Source: Mycobacterium sp. D16Q13
GTDB taxonomy: Bacteria; Actinomycetota; Actinomycetes; Mycobacteriales; Mycobacteriaceae
DNA: 60,576 nucleotides
NCBI RefSeq assembly: GCF_002013375.1
Contig: NZ_MAEW01000025.1
Location: 1 to 60,576 of the forward strand
Reading direction: 5' to 3'
Shown here: positions 60,562-60,576 of the stretch, piece by piece
Layout of the letters: every line of letters begins with the position of its first letter
Numbering within the stretch: the first letter of the stretch is position 1
The notes under the pieces: model-generated
What the model was told of the DNA's origin: nothing
Database searches by the model: none
Seen by the model: the letters and a program-made list of their open reading frames with translations, nothing else
Translations under genes and position numbers: made by a program

Positions 60562-60576
60562 ATGCAGAAGGAATTC
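60562..60576 (+). CDS. Start of a gene cut by the window edge
   Basis: ATG 60562 begins MQKEF before the window ends. A GAGGAA box lies 7 bases upstream and a promoter-like pair at 60508-60536. Only five codons are visible, so nothing can be said of the product. Confidence 0.4.

Overview
The window reads as the chromosome of a rapidly growing mycobacterium, most likely the Mycobacteroides abscessus-chelonae group (genus-level inference, no search was run). GC is high throughout. GTG starts and 4-bp stop/start overlaps are frequent. There are PPE, MmpL, PapA, MpaB-family (DUF2236), Gap/Sap and F420-dependent proteins. The gene order from about 1 to 33 kb follows the M. tuberculosis block Rv0855-Rv0867c (rpfA, moaE/mog/moaC, a small conserved protein, the XPB-associated protein, ercc3, fadB, fadA, the Rv0858c aminotransferase and the CoA racemase far), interrupted by large insertions of accessory genes.

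0-9.4 kb: the end of an RpfA-like gene, two tandem methyltransferases, a secreted-lipase family gene, the molybdopterin genes moaC-mog-moaE, and the two XPB-type helicase genes. 9.4-14.2 kb: an acyltransferase-3 membrane protein beside two large exported PA14-domain paralogues. 14.3-17.5 kb: an F420 oxidoreductase and an FAD monooxygenase facing a TetR regulator across a short region with two operator-like palindromes. 17.4-24.6 kb: a four-gene lipid operon (PapA-type acyltransferase, beta-lactamase-fold esterase/transacylase, WS/DGAT-like acyltransferase, MmpL) behind an unusually AT-rich, gene-free 0.5 kb.

25-33 kb: fadBA, two tandem small four-cysteine exported proteins, an aminotransferase, an esterase and the far racemase. 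One 20-bp motif lies upstream of both fadA (and its divergent neighbour) and far. 33-37 kb: a translationally coupled four-gene operon of cell-surface proteins that I cannot assign to any known system. It has two paralogous exported proteins, an internally duplicated membrane protein and a Pro-rich membrane-anchored protein. It is the best candidate here for something undescribed. 37-38 kb: an iron-siderophore-type binding lipoprotein.

38.2-45 kb: a six-gene operon (two DUF35 proteins, two thiolase-fold proteins, a crotonase, a TetR) that looks like a retro-aldolase-type CoA-thioester catabolic unit, then a convergent three-gene operon (crotonase, SDR, TetR). Each has a 27-bp inverted repeat at its promoter. 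45-49 kb: SRPBCC protein, SDR, lipase and an orphan PPE protein with a His/Asp-rich segment behind a zinc-repressor-like site. 49.8-50.4 kb: tRNA-Phe, -Asp and -Glu (minus) with a shared terminator, and tRNA-Lys (plus). 50.4-60.6 kb: MFS and EamA transporters, AraC and TetR regulators, small membrane proteins, a Gap-like protein and tandem MpaB-family oxygenases with separate operators. The last gene is cut by the window edge.
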